64,000 nt of DNA, from assembly GCF_907164915.1 (NCBI RefSeq), contig NC_061864.1, positions 7,881,889-7,945,888 of the forward strand. The letters run 5' to 3'. This document shows, piece after piece, positions 37,400 to 48,815 of the stretch (position 1 is its first letter; each line of letters begins with the position of its first letter). The DNA is from Impatiens glandulifera. Lineage: Eukaryota; Streptophyta; Magnoliopsida; Ericales; Balsaminaceae. Both the position numbers and the translations under genes were made by a program. The notes below the pieces were generated by a model, which was not told where the DNA came from, did not search any database, and worked only from the letters and a program-made list of their open reading frames with translations.

Positions 37400-37735
37400 G
37401 AATGAAACTAATATACAAAAAAGTTGTTTCCTTCCTCTCATGCTGACTCTTCTAGCAACATCCCATGCCTTGAGAGGTGCAAGCTCACCGACTTGAGATG
37501 CAAAGAAGGATTCGTAACCGGGTGAATCAAATGCAAAACATGTATGTTTAGATCCCTCTCGAGGAAGCCATGCCATTGCAAATCTCCTCGATTCCTCTGG
37601 ATTGAGCTGGTAGTACCAACCTCCACCAACCCTATACTACTACTAATATCTATTTCATTTGCATGCATTTCCTGAACCATCTGGTGATCATAAGGGAAGG
37701 CCAAACATCTTGACAGTTGAGTCAACACTTGTAGA
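37400..37735 (-). pseudogene. Unidentified coding-like fragment captured by the Pack-MULE
   Basis: On the minus strand about 60 codons read [20 protein letters not shown] then [20 protein letters not shown] and [20 protein letters not shown]. The composition is protein-like, unlike the AT-rich spacer, but the frame has stops just upstream (around 37625-37730). I do not recognise the donor gene. It may be a piece of the same donor as the neighbouring ATPase fragment or of a third gene. Confidence 0.45.
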
Positions 37736-37779
37736 ACTAGAAATGGCTACAAATTTATAGATCACCAATGATTGGTAAA

Positions 37780-38020
37780 CTTAAAACACAGCCAAGGCCA
37801 CTACAACTCTCCATTTGAAGAAGTATTTCGTATTCCTTCCTTGTACAATTGAGGGTGCTGCTTTGAAAGAGATGCACTCACATCCTATTATAAAACACAA
37901 ACAATTTACTTTTCCGGTTCACGATTATCCAAAATAAATAGAATCAGCCAGAGGCAAAGATATACCTTGTCAAAAAGTCCAAGAACTAAAACTGGTACTG
38001 AAGTGAAGATAACATTATAC
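37780..38020 (-). pseudogene. Captured fragment of an aminophospholipid ATPase (ALA1-type P4 flippase)
   Basis: Minus strand: exon piece 38019-37966 reads YNVIFTSVPVLVLGLFDK up to a donor GTATAT. The next exon, after an acceptor TATAATAG, starts at 37884 and reads DVSASLSKQHPQLYKEGIRN. Together this is the conserved membrane-domain block near the C-terminus of plant ALA1-type P4-ATPases. The continuing FFKWRVV reading is in another frame, so one base has been lost and the piece is broken. The intron between the exons is kept, which shows DNA-level capture. Confidence 0.8.
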
Positions 38021-38043
38021 AAAGACTAAAATGTGAAGCCATC

Positions 38044-38156
38044 GCGAAACGTGAAGCCCTTCGCGAAACGTGAAGCCCTTCGCGAAACGTGAAGCCCTTC
38101 GCGAAACGTGAAGTCCTTCACGAAACGTGAAGGCCTTCGCGAAACGTGAAGTCGTG
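38044..38156 (-). repeat. 19-bp tandem repeat near the right end of the Pack-MULE, about six copies
   Basis: Inverse of the left array (unit GCGAAACGTGAAGCCCTTC). Three exact units are followed by variants. It lies about 210 bp inside the right inverted repeat, whereas the left array adjoins its repeat. Confidence 0.88.
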
Positions 38157-38367
38157 AAAATTAAATTAATGTATCCTGAAACGAAACCGAATCAGAGCAT
38201 CATTAACTACAAACATATCATCGACAAGATGAACAACCAAGATGAACAATAAGATGAACAATAAGATAAACAATAAAAAAATCTCATGATTTAGGGTTTA
38301 TAGATGAACACAATGGAAATAATAACATAAATCGATCCAATCACCTGATATTAGAACGAGTTTTCGT

Positions 38368-38686
38368 CGTCGATCTGTATAATGTGTTCGTTTAGGTTTT
38401 GGTTTAGGGTTTCGCCGTGCCGACGCCGTGCCGCCGCCGTCAAGAGAAGAGAGGAAAGAGAGGGAAGAGAGAAGAGAGAGAAGTGAGAGAAAGAAAATGC
38501 CGAAATAAAAAATTTTAAGTATTTATATAAAAAAAATTCCCTTCGCGAAACGCGAAGTCCCTTCGCGTTACGCGAAAAGGGTATTTTTGTCCAAAAAAAA
38601 TAAAGTGGTCATCAGATCAATTTCAATTATCTGATGACCACGGAGGCAAATAGCCCTTTTTTCAGGGTCATTTCGTCCAATTTCCC
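38368..38686 (-). repeat. Right terminal inverted repeat of the Pack-MULE
   Basis: Inverted copy of 36054-36383 with the same hairpins, TATA-like stretch and CT-rich tract. It lacks one 11-bp GTCGGCAC-containing unit. Confidence 0.88.
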
Positions 38687-38694
38687 CTTTAAAC

Positions 38695-41004
38695 CACCTC
38701 TGTTTTATACAACTTGTCCTCTACAAGTAGGATCGCCTGACTAGAAAAGCTGATTAAACTCGATTTAATAAAATTTTTTATTATAATACAAAATTATTAT
38801 ATTTTTTCTTTATAACATAAAATAGAGCTATTTAATCATATACTCTGTTTTTATTCATTTTATCAAAGCTATTTTTTTTTGTTATTGTATTCTGTAATCT
38901 TTGTTTATTGGTTTGTTTTAATCAAATATTTGATAGTGGTTTGATTTTTTATTATTATTAAAGTTATGATTTGTCAAAAGCTTGGATAATTGACCATTTA
39001 TTCCAATTTTGAATTCTTAATGAAACGAAGTTAATTTATTTTTTAAAAAATATAGTTATTTAAATAAAGAAAATAATAACAAAATTTTCTTTTCACTTAG
39101 GTGAACCTAAATTTCAATCTTGCCCATTCTGCAATTACTTTTTTTTTTTTGTCTAAACATGTTGATAGGTAAACAAAATCTTAATTATGATTTATTTTTA
39201 GGCTTATAATTTTCTAATTTGTTATTTTATCATCATAGTAATTTTAATTGCATTATTAAATCATCTGTAAAATAAGTATGTGGACAATGGACATGATATT
39301 AGCAATAAATGAGTTTATTTTGAAGATATACATATCTTTCTAAAAAAATACATATCTTTTGTATATATTTGGGAGAAGTATTAGTAGGTAATAAATATAT
39401 TTTTAAATATTCAGATTAAATTTTATTATTTGTTATGGTATGTAATCATAATAATTATAAATAATATATATTATTATATATTATATTATTTATTTAGTAT
39501 TATAAGCATGTGGACGTGATATTTCAAATTTGTACTAAAGGAGTTTATTTTGAAGATAATAGATTATTTATCTTCTTATTTGGGAGAAGTATGGATATAA
39601 ATGAATTTATTAATATATGAAGAGGAAAAAATTGTATTTTTGGCCGAGGTAACCAGGTAGGCAGAGATGATATAACAATAATAATATAATATTTTTATAG
39701 GCTACATTATTAATAAGAAAACAATAAAGATTAATTTATTTGAAGTAAAAAATAAACAACACATGATTGTAATACAAAAGAGATAAAAACGAAATAATTT
39801 ATCTCTGAGAAAATTAATAAGTTAGTAGAGAAAGATAAATAATTAGTTAGAGAAAAGAGCTTTTAAATGTTTTATTTTTTTTGAAAAATAAAGAGAGTAA
39901 AATATGAGAATAGAATAACATAATTATATGCAGGTGTTTTTTTTTTTTTTAGATTACAATAAAAATGTTTGAAGGGAGGACAAGCCCACATTGGTGGACA
40001 CTTTTTATATGAATTATTTATAGTTCAATTCAAACAAATATTGTTTAAAATATTCACTGTCTTATATTTGATTATAACTTTCATAAAGTTAAAATTGACA
40101 TGTTAATTTATTTAATATATATAGAGAGAGAATAGTCACGTTAAAAAAAAGATTATATTGTAACTTGTTTTAATTGTTATTTCAAATTAAGCTATAATGT
40201 ATTATTATATCTTATTATCTTTTCATATTAATTTAACTATTTGAAATTTGTGTTGTTTTTATTTAACAATAAATTGAAATATAATGAATATGTTCATTTT
40301 TTTCTCATTCATAATTCATTTAGATATTAATCTATAAGTTTTTTTTTTTAACTTAATAGAACAATTTATGTAACAAGAGTCTATACTTAAAGAAATTAAC
40401 TAAGATACTTGATTCGATGAACGCAATAATATTATTGTAAAGATGAATTTTCATATTTAGATATATGTTAAATGTGTAAAAATGATAAATATATTTGATT
40501 ATTAATTTGAATCTTCATTTGGAAATTGTAAATATATTAACATATCTTTGTTCTTGCACTATCATTGGTAACATGATAAAATTTAGACATAAATTTAAAT
40601 TATTTGTTTACCTAAAAAAATGACATTTTCAAACAACAATAAACAAAGTTACTATACAAGTTCACAATAGGAATAATAAAGTTAGTTAGTACAAATAAAA
40701 GTATATATTTATAGAAATTATAGCTAAAATAATGTGTAAACAAATTAAATGACAAAATTATGTTCTTTAGAACAATGATAGAGTAGAAACCTTCCTTAAT
40801 TATACCCTAAAAAGACAAACCTTAATGCTTGATTTTGAATTTAATTGTTTTTTCTAATGGTAGACAAAGATTCCCTTTTTTTGTCATACCCATCTTCCTT
40901 ACAACCTTAGAATATTCAAGGTTTAAACCAATTCCTTAAATTCAGCATGAAAATCAGTGAAATCATCCACTACCAATAATTTCTCTCTCTTAATCACGTC
41001 CTCA
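38695..41004. other. AT-rich intergenic region
   Basis: A diverged local duplication is visible: GAGTTTATTTTGAAGATA followed by TTTGGGAGAAGTAT occurs near 39310-39380 and 39540-39590. The right 150 bp is the promoter/leader of the next gene. No gene is supported. Confidence 0.65.
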
Positions 41005-42207
41005 ATGGAGTACTTGCCATTTCAAGAATCTGATCAGGTTGTTGATGATGATGAGTCTACCTTTGTAACTGCACCCACCAGCCCCATCATTACCGCCGCC
41101 GCCGCCGCCACCCTCGCCGCCGGTGAAGAAGAAGAAGAAGAAACATCAATGGCTTTATTCTACAGCCTTCCTTCAAGTCCCATGAGAAGAACAATCCATC
41201 TAAACCCATCTTCTTTTATCATAGACGATGACTTCGAATTCGAAACCAGCAAAAAATTCCGTCTTGAAAGCGCGGAATTGGAAAAAACCCTGTCTTTTAT
41301 CCAACAGCAAAATCGTAATAGTAACAGTAATAATAACAATAAGAAGAACAATCTTAACCTAGTCCTACCCGAAATTGCATTTGCCGATGAGCTATTTAGT
41401 AACGGTGTTGTAACGGCTTCATCACCATTGAAGCTCCCACCAGGTAGGATACCTGCAAAAACGGCAAACTCATCACCCTGTTCATCGTTTTCTGAAATGG
41501 GAAACCCTTCCTGTCTCGGCGCCGTCGGTGGATCTCCATGGAGACAAACATCTCCATGGAGACAAACATGGAAAGACGGGTTTGACCCATTTGCAGCCGC
41601 GATACAGAAAATCGTGAAAGAAGAAGTAAAGAAAAAAGAAACCACAGACGTTGAGGGAAATTCAGCACGCGCTCACAGACGGGCACATACATTATGTATA
41701 CCTCCCAGTCTGATCCTTCCACTCCCGCCACAAATTGGATCCAAATCCGGGTTAAAGGAAAGAAGACATGAAAGAACAGAGTCGGATCATCATCTTAATC
41801 TGAATTTGTCGAGGCGTGATCAAACGGGAGTACATAATCAATGTCCATCACCTTCTTCACCAGAGTTGGTATTGAGTAATAATAACCAGAAGGAGTTTGT
41901 TAATGGTCCTCCTAATGGATTGAATTGGAGAGTAACGAGTAGAAAACAGAGGATGGGGAAGTTCTTGAGGAGATATGCAACTTTTAAGACTGAGAAAAAT
42001 GAAGGGAAGATAAAAGAACAGATTGCTGCATTGTGGAGGTCAAGTTCTTTCAAGAGAATGAGTTTTAGATTTAAGGAAAACAGACATCATAATAATCAAG
42101 ATCAGAAGAAAATTGGGGAGGATAAAAAGATGGCAATCCCAAATTACCAACCGAAATTTTCAACGTGCTTGGGATATGGAGGAGGGGGAAATGCTAGTCC
42201 TACGTAG
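41005..42207 (+). CDS. DUF1645-like plant protein of unknown function
   Basis: A single exon of 400 residues starting MEYLPFQESDQVVDDDESTF. An acidic, Ala-rich N-terminus is followed by SMALFYSLPSSPMRRTIHL, an Asn-rich tract, then EIAFADELFSNGVV and LKLPPGR. The ADELFxxG-x-LKLPP block is the mark of DUF1645 proteins, which are plant-specific and of unknown biochemistry. The C-terminal part is basic with LNWRVTSRKQRMGKFLRRYA and IAALWRSSSFKRMSFRF, possibly nuclear. An exact 18-bp tandem duplication encodes SPWRQT twice (about 41534-41569). There is no ATG upstream in frame; a GTG at 40957 is not a plausible plant start. Confidence 0.8.
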   Translation: MEYLPFQESDQVVDDDESTFVTAPTSPIITAAAAATLAAGEEEEEETSMALFYSLPSSPMRRTIHLNPSSFIIDDDFEFETSKKFRLESAELEKTLSFIQQQNRNSNSNNNNKKNNLNLVLPEIAFADELFSNGVVTASSPLKLPPGRIPAKTANSSPCSSFSEMGNPSCLGAVGGSPWRQTSPWRQTWKDGFDPFAAAIQKIVKEEVKKKETTDVEGNSARAHRRAHTLCIPPSLILPLPPQIGSKSGLKERRHERTESDHHLNLNLSRRDQTGVHNQCPSPSSPELVLSNNNQKEFVNGPPNGLNWRVTSRKQRMGKFLRRYATFKTEKNEGKIKEQIAALWRSSSFKRMSFRFKENRHHNNQDQKKIGEDKKMAIPNYQPKFSTCLGYGGGGNASPT

Positions 42208-43423
42208 GAAGAAGGAAAACATAAAACGTGTAGCTTTGTTTTTGTCTTTTCAGTGTTCATTCTAAATGTTGTTTTACTTGGCTGATCATCCCTTTTTGAT
42301 GATCTTTAACTAGTTTTCTTTTTCTTTGTCTTAATTGCTGTTAAATCTTTCAAATTCTAAATTGTGATTAACATTGATAGTTACTCCTCTCAATTTGATC
42401 CATCTTCCTTTGAAACAGACCACGATCGACCAGTTAATTACTCACGAGTGTATCATCCTTGCCATTTATATGCATGATATTAGGGTTTAAGTATTCATGT
42501 TGGGTGGGGTTTGGATGGATGGGTCTATAGGGAAAGTGATGGATTTTGGTCAAATACATTCATTCGTGAAGTGTCTTGTCAAGGCCGGGTCGGTCGGGTC
42601 ACATTGGTGGCCCTTAAGGATACAACTAGTTTAATAAATTAATTTTATTAGTAAAAATATATATAAATGAGAAATGATTAAGGAAAAAAAAAATGAGATT
42701 AAGTCAATTTAATTGACAAATAAATAATAAATATATTATATAATGATAAAATATTTTTTTTTATAATGATAAATTATTATATATTTTTTAAAAATAATAT
42801 TACTATATAATGATAAAATATTTTTTTATAAAAAAATAAATATATTTTAATTTTTAATTAATAATTTAAATAAATAATGTTTAATTATATTATTTTAAAA
42901 AATAATAATATCAATAATCATTTTAATTTTTTATTCCTTAAATTAAACCCTAATTAAACATTACTCCATCTTAATGACATAATAAAAAAACCTCCTCAAA
43001 ATTACTATATATGTTAACCTGTTAAGATCTAATTTATTAATTGTTTATGTCAAAAATAACTACCAGAAATTGTTTGTAGTAGCAGTAGAATAACACTGGA
43101 GAAGATGAATCTCTCTCTCTCTCTCTCTCTATATATATGTTTTACTGCATCATTGAGAAAATTACCTGAGCAACAAACAAACAGCACATGATCCGGAGAG
43201 AGAGAGAGACCCTGAAGCCGCGAATACCGCTACGTATGGCAATATAAAAGAGGCGGCCGATAGAGAGAGAGAGAGAGAGAGAGCTTAACCTAGGTCAAAA
43301 TCTCTCTTCTTCCACAAACCTAATTCTCTAGATTTCCACAACCCAATTCTACTCCCTTCCCCTTTCTTTCTTTACCACTTCAATCCACCCAAAATCACTC
43401 TTTTCAGCCTCTCCTCCTCAACA
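42208..43423. other. Intergenic region and PUR-alpha leader with CT and GA microsatellites
   Basis: AT-rich from about 42640 to 43060. A (CT)n run (about 43110-43128) and a (GA)n run (about 43262-43283) lie 150-310 bp before the PUR-alpha start; the latter is probably in the 5' leader. GA/CT tracts near plant promoters are common. Confidence 0.65.
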
Positions 43424-46400
43424 ATGGAGGGAACTTCAGGCGGCGGCGGCGGTGGAGGAGGAGGAGGCAATGATGTGGAGCTTCTCTCCAAAACGTTACA
43501 GGTCGAACACAAGCTCTTCTACTTCGATTTGAAGGAGAATCCTCGCGGCCGTTATCTCAAGATATCCGAGAAGACCTCTTCCACCAGGTCCACCATTATA
43601 GTCCCCTCCAATGGAATCTCATGGTTTTTGGATCTCTTCAATTATTACGTCAGCTCTGAAGACCAAGAGATCTTCAGCAAGGAACTTCAGCTAGATACTA
43701 AGGTGCGTGCGTGTCTTTCTATTTCCTTCTTCAAACTCTGTCTACTTTTACATAATACATTTTGTCTTTCCCGCAGGTCTTTTACTTTGACATAGGGGAA
43801 AATAGAAGAGGTCGCTTTCTCAAGGTACCTTTAATCAATCTCTGATAGTTTCATTTTTTTTTTTTGTTTACTCCTAAAGGGGTCTGTCCTAAAGAGGTCA
43901 AGAGTTTAGTTATGATTTTAGGAGACTAATATCTTGAAACAGTAATGTCAATGAGGCACTTGAATGCACACGGTTTCACCATTTATAAAACTACTGTATA
44001 GAAGATGCATGATGGGACATTCTCTCTGAACCTAAAAAAATAAATACAAATGTCATCATCTAACAACTTGCCCACTGAATAAATTAGCCTGCAATTTGAA
44101 ACTACATCGATTTTCTATATTTCATTATTTGTTTACATTTTGTGTATTGTTCAACAGTGTATACTAATTAGGGTTTCTCATGAAATATGCTAATTTCTGC
44201 TTTATGTTCTGAAATTAAAATGGTTGTTTCTTTACCTATATGCACTAGAATATATGGTTTGTTGTTCCACTAGAAGAAACTATTAATTGAGACAAATGTA
44301 TTGAGTTCACTCTACGTGCTTGTGCTTGAAATCTTATTGCTCTCTCCTTTTGTTCATCGGCCAAACTTAAATGTTATGTAAGTAGTAAAAGCCGAACCAT
44401 CGATACACCTGAAAGCATGTTCAATTGAAATTAGTTGACTCCTACAGAGCACATGTTAAGAGAAACTGATTGTCGCTCTGAAAATGTTTCCTTTTCTAAT
44501 GGAGGTGGGGAAGAAAACAAATGAAGCATAGCTAAGTTACATATATGTGCCTGTATGAGATTTTTGTGCATGTAATCTTTGGGATAGCCTTGAAATATAG
44601 ACAGACCAAAGAAGCTTTATATGGTGATGGGATTTCTTCAATGTATTCTGTGTTGTTCATTTCAGAAAAGAAGGAACACTGTTTATACTTGCATACTGTC
44701 ACAATCATTGCACTGTATGCTCTATTGCATACTCGTAGGTTGCCCTAGTGGATGACTGGATGTTGGTTGCTGCACCTGTTGATGGTTATCACTGGAATGT
44801 GTACATCAAGTACTAATAAAAGATAAGAAAATTAGAGGAGGTCCTATTCTCTTTATTGGGCCACCACACATTTATCCTTATCTTAGATCGAAATGCAACT
44901 GAAGTGTTCTGATGTGTGTGAGTTCCGACATTTTCCGAGCAAGTCTAAGCATACCAACTCGATTTCTTTATTGTTTATGACACCCATCTTTACTCTGTTT
45001 GTCTTGTACTTTAACAAAAAGGCCAGTAAGCAAATTTACCATCTTTGACTATCCCTAGGCTATCCAAATACAGAGGATGTCATTGAAAATTTACTTATTC
45101 TTTGTTAGTTGGTTGTCTTAGATATATCATGTAAGTTCCCAAGATATCTAGTGTCACCAATAGTTTTGTACCTTTGAATAGTATTTGTTCTAAAGCTTAG
45201 CCTACTAAAACTTAGAGCTTGTTTGATGTAGTTTTTTTTAAATAATCTGATTTTTGGGAAAAAAGTTCCATGAAAATGTGGATTATTTGGGTTAAATGAC
45301 TAAAATATCCTTTGTATTTAATATTTTAAAATGTTATACAAAAGTTGATGACTTGAATGATTTGGTTAATAATTGGATAAGACAAATAACCCTTCATCAA
45401 ACAAAACTTTAATCTCTAACAAATATCTCAGTTAGTTGATTATACTTAATGTAACGGTAGTAGTAGTAGGAGGAGGATAATGATATGTTGGTAGTTAGCA
45501 CTTAGCAGAGTAAGTTAGTGGGTTAATGTGTTGTTAGCTTTTTTTTGAAAGAGAGAGTATGTATTCTTTTCAGTAATGAATGGATAGTTATTAAATTATC
45601 ACGCTTAGGCTATTCTTAGTCTCACCTATATTTCTTCTAAAATTTCTAGTCTCTAGGCTGGTATGTAACACTTAGACCTAACACCCAACTTGAAGAACTT
45701 TTGAGCTAGAATGGTGGGTTTGGATTTGTATCATACTTAAGTCGAAGGATCTTTGATGACGGCATCTTGGAGACTAGAGCAACTAGAAAAAGAAAATTTA
45801 TTTTGTACAAGTTAGGCTCATATTAGCCTGAAACTCTTCTTTTAAGCCAATTTGGATTATGTTATTGACTCTGAGCTTGTGACCTCAGTTGGTTAATTTA
45901 GTTGAGCCTTATGAACCAAACTGTGGCAATATCTGTATCCTATCTTGTCCTAGAAAGTAGGATATGCATATCTGATAGTCTTAAATTACTCGTCCTTTTC
46001 GCTCATAGGCTTCTATGCATTCGTCATATGAGGCATATGATGTTTCTGATTGTTTGGTTAGATGCAACTAAAGAAATTAAATGAAAAAGTTGCAAGTGAC
46101 AATTCACTTTAAAGCTCATACTGTCCAGATTTCTGAAGCTTCAGTTAGCAGAAGCCGCAGCACCATCATTGTTCCTGCTGGTAGTGTTTGTGACGAAGGG
46201 TGGGTAGCTTTCAGGAAAATCTTAGCTGAGATAAATGAAGCATCAGGACTCTTCGTCTTGCCATCAAATCAGGTGCGTATCCATAATACCAATCATCACC
46301 CTAACAAAGCTAACTAATAACATCACATTTTCATTTTTATGGGCAACAGCAAAACTCTGAAGGCAGCGGCTCAGAACATTTGGTTGGACTCTCAGATGAT

Positions 46401-46863
46401 GTAGGGGCTGGCTTTATTTCTGGGAACAGCTCACAACCTCCATCAGTAGCAGCAGCAACAGCAACAGCAACAACAGCAACTGATCAATCAGTTGATTTAC
46501 CTCCATCTGATGAAATTGGTAACTTAGCTGTCTCAAAAGTGATAAGGGCTGATCAAAAGAGATTCTTCTTTGATCTTGGAAACAACAACAGGGGTCACTT
46601 CTTAAAAATTTCTGAGGTAAGTTCTGCTTCTCCTCCTCCTCCTACTACCACTATTATCATCTGGCAAGTTTAGTCTGTAGATGAAAAATGTATTTTTGGA
46701 AATGCTGCAGGTGGCAGGTTCCGATAGATCCTCCATCATTCTTCCTCTGTCGGGGCTAAAGCAGTTCCATGAGATGGTTGGTCATTTTGTGGAGATAACC
46801 AAGGATCGAATTGAAGGAATGACTGGTGCTAATGTTCGGACAGTTGAATCGACTCAGAGATGA
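43424..46863 (+). CDS. PURA1: PUR-alpha single-stranded nucleic-acid-binding protein
   Basis: Five exons: 43424-43702, 43777-43824, 46129-46272, 46350-46616, 46711-46863; 296 residues. A poly-Gly N-terminus precedes three PUR repeats: VEHKLFYFDLKENPRGRYLK with ISEKTSSTRSTIIVP; TKVFYFDIGENRRGRFLK with ISEASVSRSRSTIIVP; and ADQKRFFFDLGNNNRGHFLK with ISEVAGSDRSSIILP. PUR-alpha binds purine-rich single-stranded DNA such as telomere-box promoter elements and RNA. An Ala/Thr-rich linker (CAGCAA-type repeats) lies before repeat III. Intron 2 is 2.3 kb, far longer than the others, and contains a MITE. Exon 3 must begin at 46129 to join FLK to ISEAS; start at 43424 is the first ATG of the frame. Confidence 0.95.
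45214..45410. mobile_element. MITE in the large PUR-alpha intron, same family as the one in CLT
   Basis: Left end GAGCTTGTTTGATG and inverted right end GTTTTGTTTGATG. The interior GATTATTTGGGTTAAATGA and ATATCC-TTTGTATTTAATA parallel the copy at 9027-9243. TTA-like flanks fit PIF/Harbinger. Confidence 0.6.
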
Positions 46864-48815
46864 ATATTATTATTATTAATGGTAAAGTGTGAGGAGGATG
46901 TATTGATTTATCTTAATATCTCATTTGGCAGCCAAAAATAATGTGGATTTTTAGCATATGATTGTGGGGGGTAAGGAAAGGAAAGGAGGGAAAAAGGGGG
47001 GTCATAAGGAGTTGTTTCCAAGCATAAAATTTCAAATTGGGAATAATTATTAAGAAATAAACAACTACAGTAAGGTGTGTTGTTGGGTTGTAGATTTGTT
47101 TGCTTCAGAAAACTATTTCAAAAATAATTATGTTTTTCTATTTGTTTTTCAATTTTACTTCTTAGAAAGAATTATTAATATATGTATTTAACAAGGGATA
47201 TATTGATAAATAGATATTTAATTTTAGTCAAATTATAATTATTTATTTTAAATTAACAAACAAATAATTTAAAACTGAAACTTCAATTTTAATTCAAATT
47301 CATTGTAATCATGTTATAAGGTTCAGATCTTAGAATAAATTAAAATGCAGTTATTATGTTGGGAGATATCATAAAACTGAAATTCTCTAAAGAGAATGAT
47401 TGAATTTAAACATAAAACTCAATATTATAATTAAGTTTATAAGTTAACAAACAAACAATTTAAATTGGACACTAAATTATAATTATAAATTTGAATTATG
47501 CTATTTGTAACCTTTAATGTTTCCTTAATCTTCTTCTTCAACAGACTCATTCGCTCCCATTGGTTTCTTGGCCTTGGATTTATGGCTGCACCTTTAAAAA
47601 TGAGCCATACATTTTAACATTAATAAAATATATTTTGTTTTAAAAAAATAAATTCAAATATATGTAATAATAGTTAAAGTTTTTTTATCTTCTCAACTAA
47701 TCCAAAAGTTTTTGGGTTTGAGCCCACTATAAATTTGTGGGACTGATTAAATGATTAACTATGTTTGCAGGGTATCTATTGAATTCGTTGTCTCATTTTT
47801 TTTTATCCATAAAAATAATTAAAGATTTAAATAAATCATATATCACCTAGATCCCTCCCTCTATTCTATACGAGGAAAAGTTTAATTAATGGGTGGATGA
47901 GGTTTAGGGAAAAAACTTAACTAATTAATATTTAATTAGTAGGATAAAAATGTGTAATATCTTATAATAAATAATAATGAAGTTAATTTTACTTTTATTT
48001 TATTTCTTTTAACAATAATACAAAAATAAAATCACACTTGACAGTTGACAAAGCTCTTGAACAATACGGTGTCGTTTCGTCTTGTCAGTGTTGAAGAAAC
48101 TTGTTTCTTGAATGAAGCTCCCCCACGACCCACTGAAGGAAGTCTCCAAAGGTGCCGCCTGCGCTTGAACAATACGCTGTCGTTTTATCGGAGGACTTGT
48201 ATTAGTGACAATACCGCTTAGGGTTTGCTTTCCCTGATCAGATCCATCCGGCAGATTGAAATCTGAATTCGATCAGTCTAAGGTTAATAAGAGCGCCTCC
48301 AATTCCTCTTGCATACGGTGAAATCATACTCACTCTCTTTATATTCTATTGTGAATATTCTTTGGTTCTTTTTGTTTCTTGTTTCGAATCATGTGAAAAT
48401 ATGCGTTTTTAGCGATATAATACAAATAACCTAGATGGATAGAGAACAGGTTGTGGTTTGCTGCTTTATTATACTTGCATTTTTGTTGAAAATTGAACGC
48501 CAATAACATGCTGGAAGTTTCGCTTGCAAATTTCCATCATATCCCATCAACTTATTCTTGTTCTTCGAGCAGAACCAAATAGGTTTCATCTGTTTTAGTT
48601 GTTTCTTCAGTTTTCTAGAGTTAAGTGTCAGTTTATCTCCTAATAACTAGCTTCAGTAAAAGTTGTTTCTTTTTGATGATCTTAGATTAAACTTTTCTAC
48701 CCACCCTGCACCTCTTTGTGTATTGTAAACCTGGTTTGAAATCCCTCATGGTTAGGCATTGCAACTGATCTGCGTTGCTATTTCTCATTCTGTCATTCAG
48801 TATAGTTTCTGAACC
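46864..48815. other. Intergenic region and leader of the next gene
   Basis: AT-rich to about 48040. At 47525-47590 the minus strand has an exon-like stretch reading HKSKAKKPMGANESVEEED then stop after an AG; it may be a gene relic. At 48055 and 48164 CTTGAACAATACGGTGTCGT-like motifs recur. A leader intron of the next gene probably ends at the AG near 48800. Confidence 0.5.

Larger units (their letters stand above)
36054..38686. mobile_element. Pack-MULE: Mutator-like element carrying host gene fragments
   Basis: The element is 2633 bp. Long terminal inverted repeats start GGGAAATTGGACGAAATGAC at both ends (36054-36383 and 38368-38686 inverted). By eye they differ by about five substitutions and one 11-bp indel. 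A perfect 8-bp target duplication CTTTAAAC flanks them (36046-36053, 38687-38694). The inside lacks a transposase. It holds pieces of a small membrane-protein gene (plus strand), an unidentified coding-like piece (minus) and the end of an aminophospholipid ATPase gene (minus), with intron remnants, so capture was at the DNA level. MULE is inferred from the long inverted repeats and captured genes; the 8-bp duplication is one short of the usual 9. High similarity of the ends points to a recent insertion. Confidence 0.88.

Noticed and set aside
40957..41004. Upstream extension of the DUF1645-like frame from GTG
   Set aside because: No ATG in frame; GTG is not a usual start in plant nuclear genes, so the start was set at 41005.
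41160..41645. Long minus-strand frame of 161 codons
   Set aside because: Antisense shadow of the DUF1645-like exon; Leu/Phe runs come from the complement of Asn/Lys/Glu codons.
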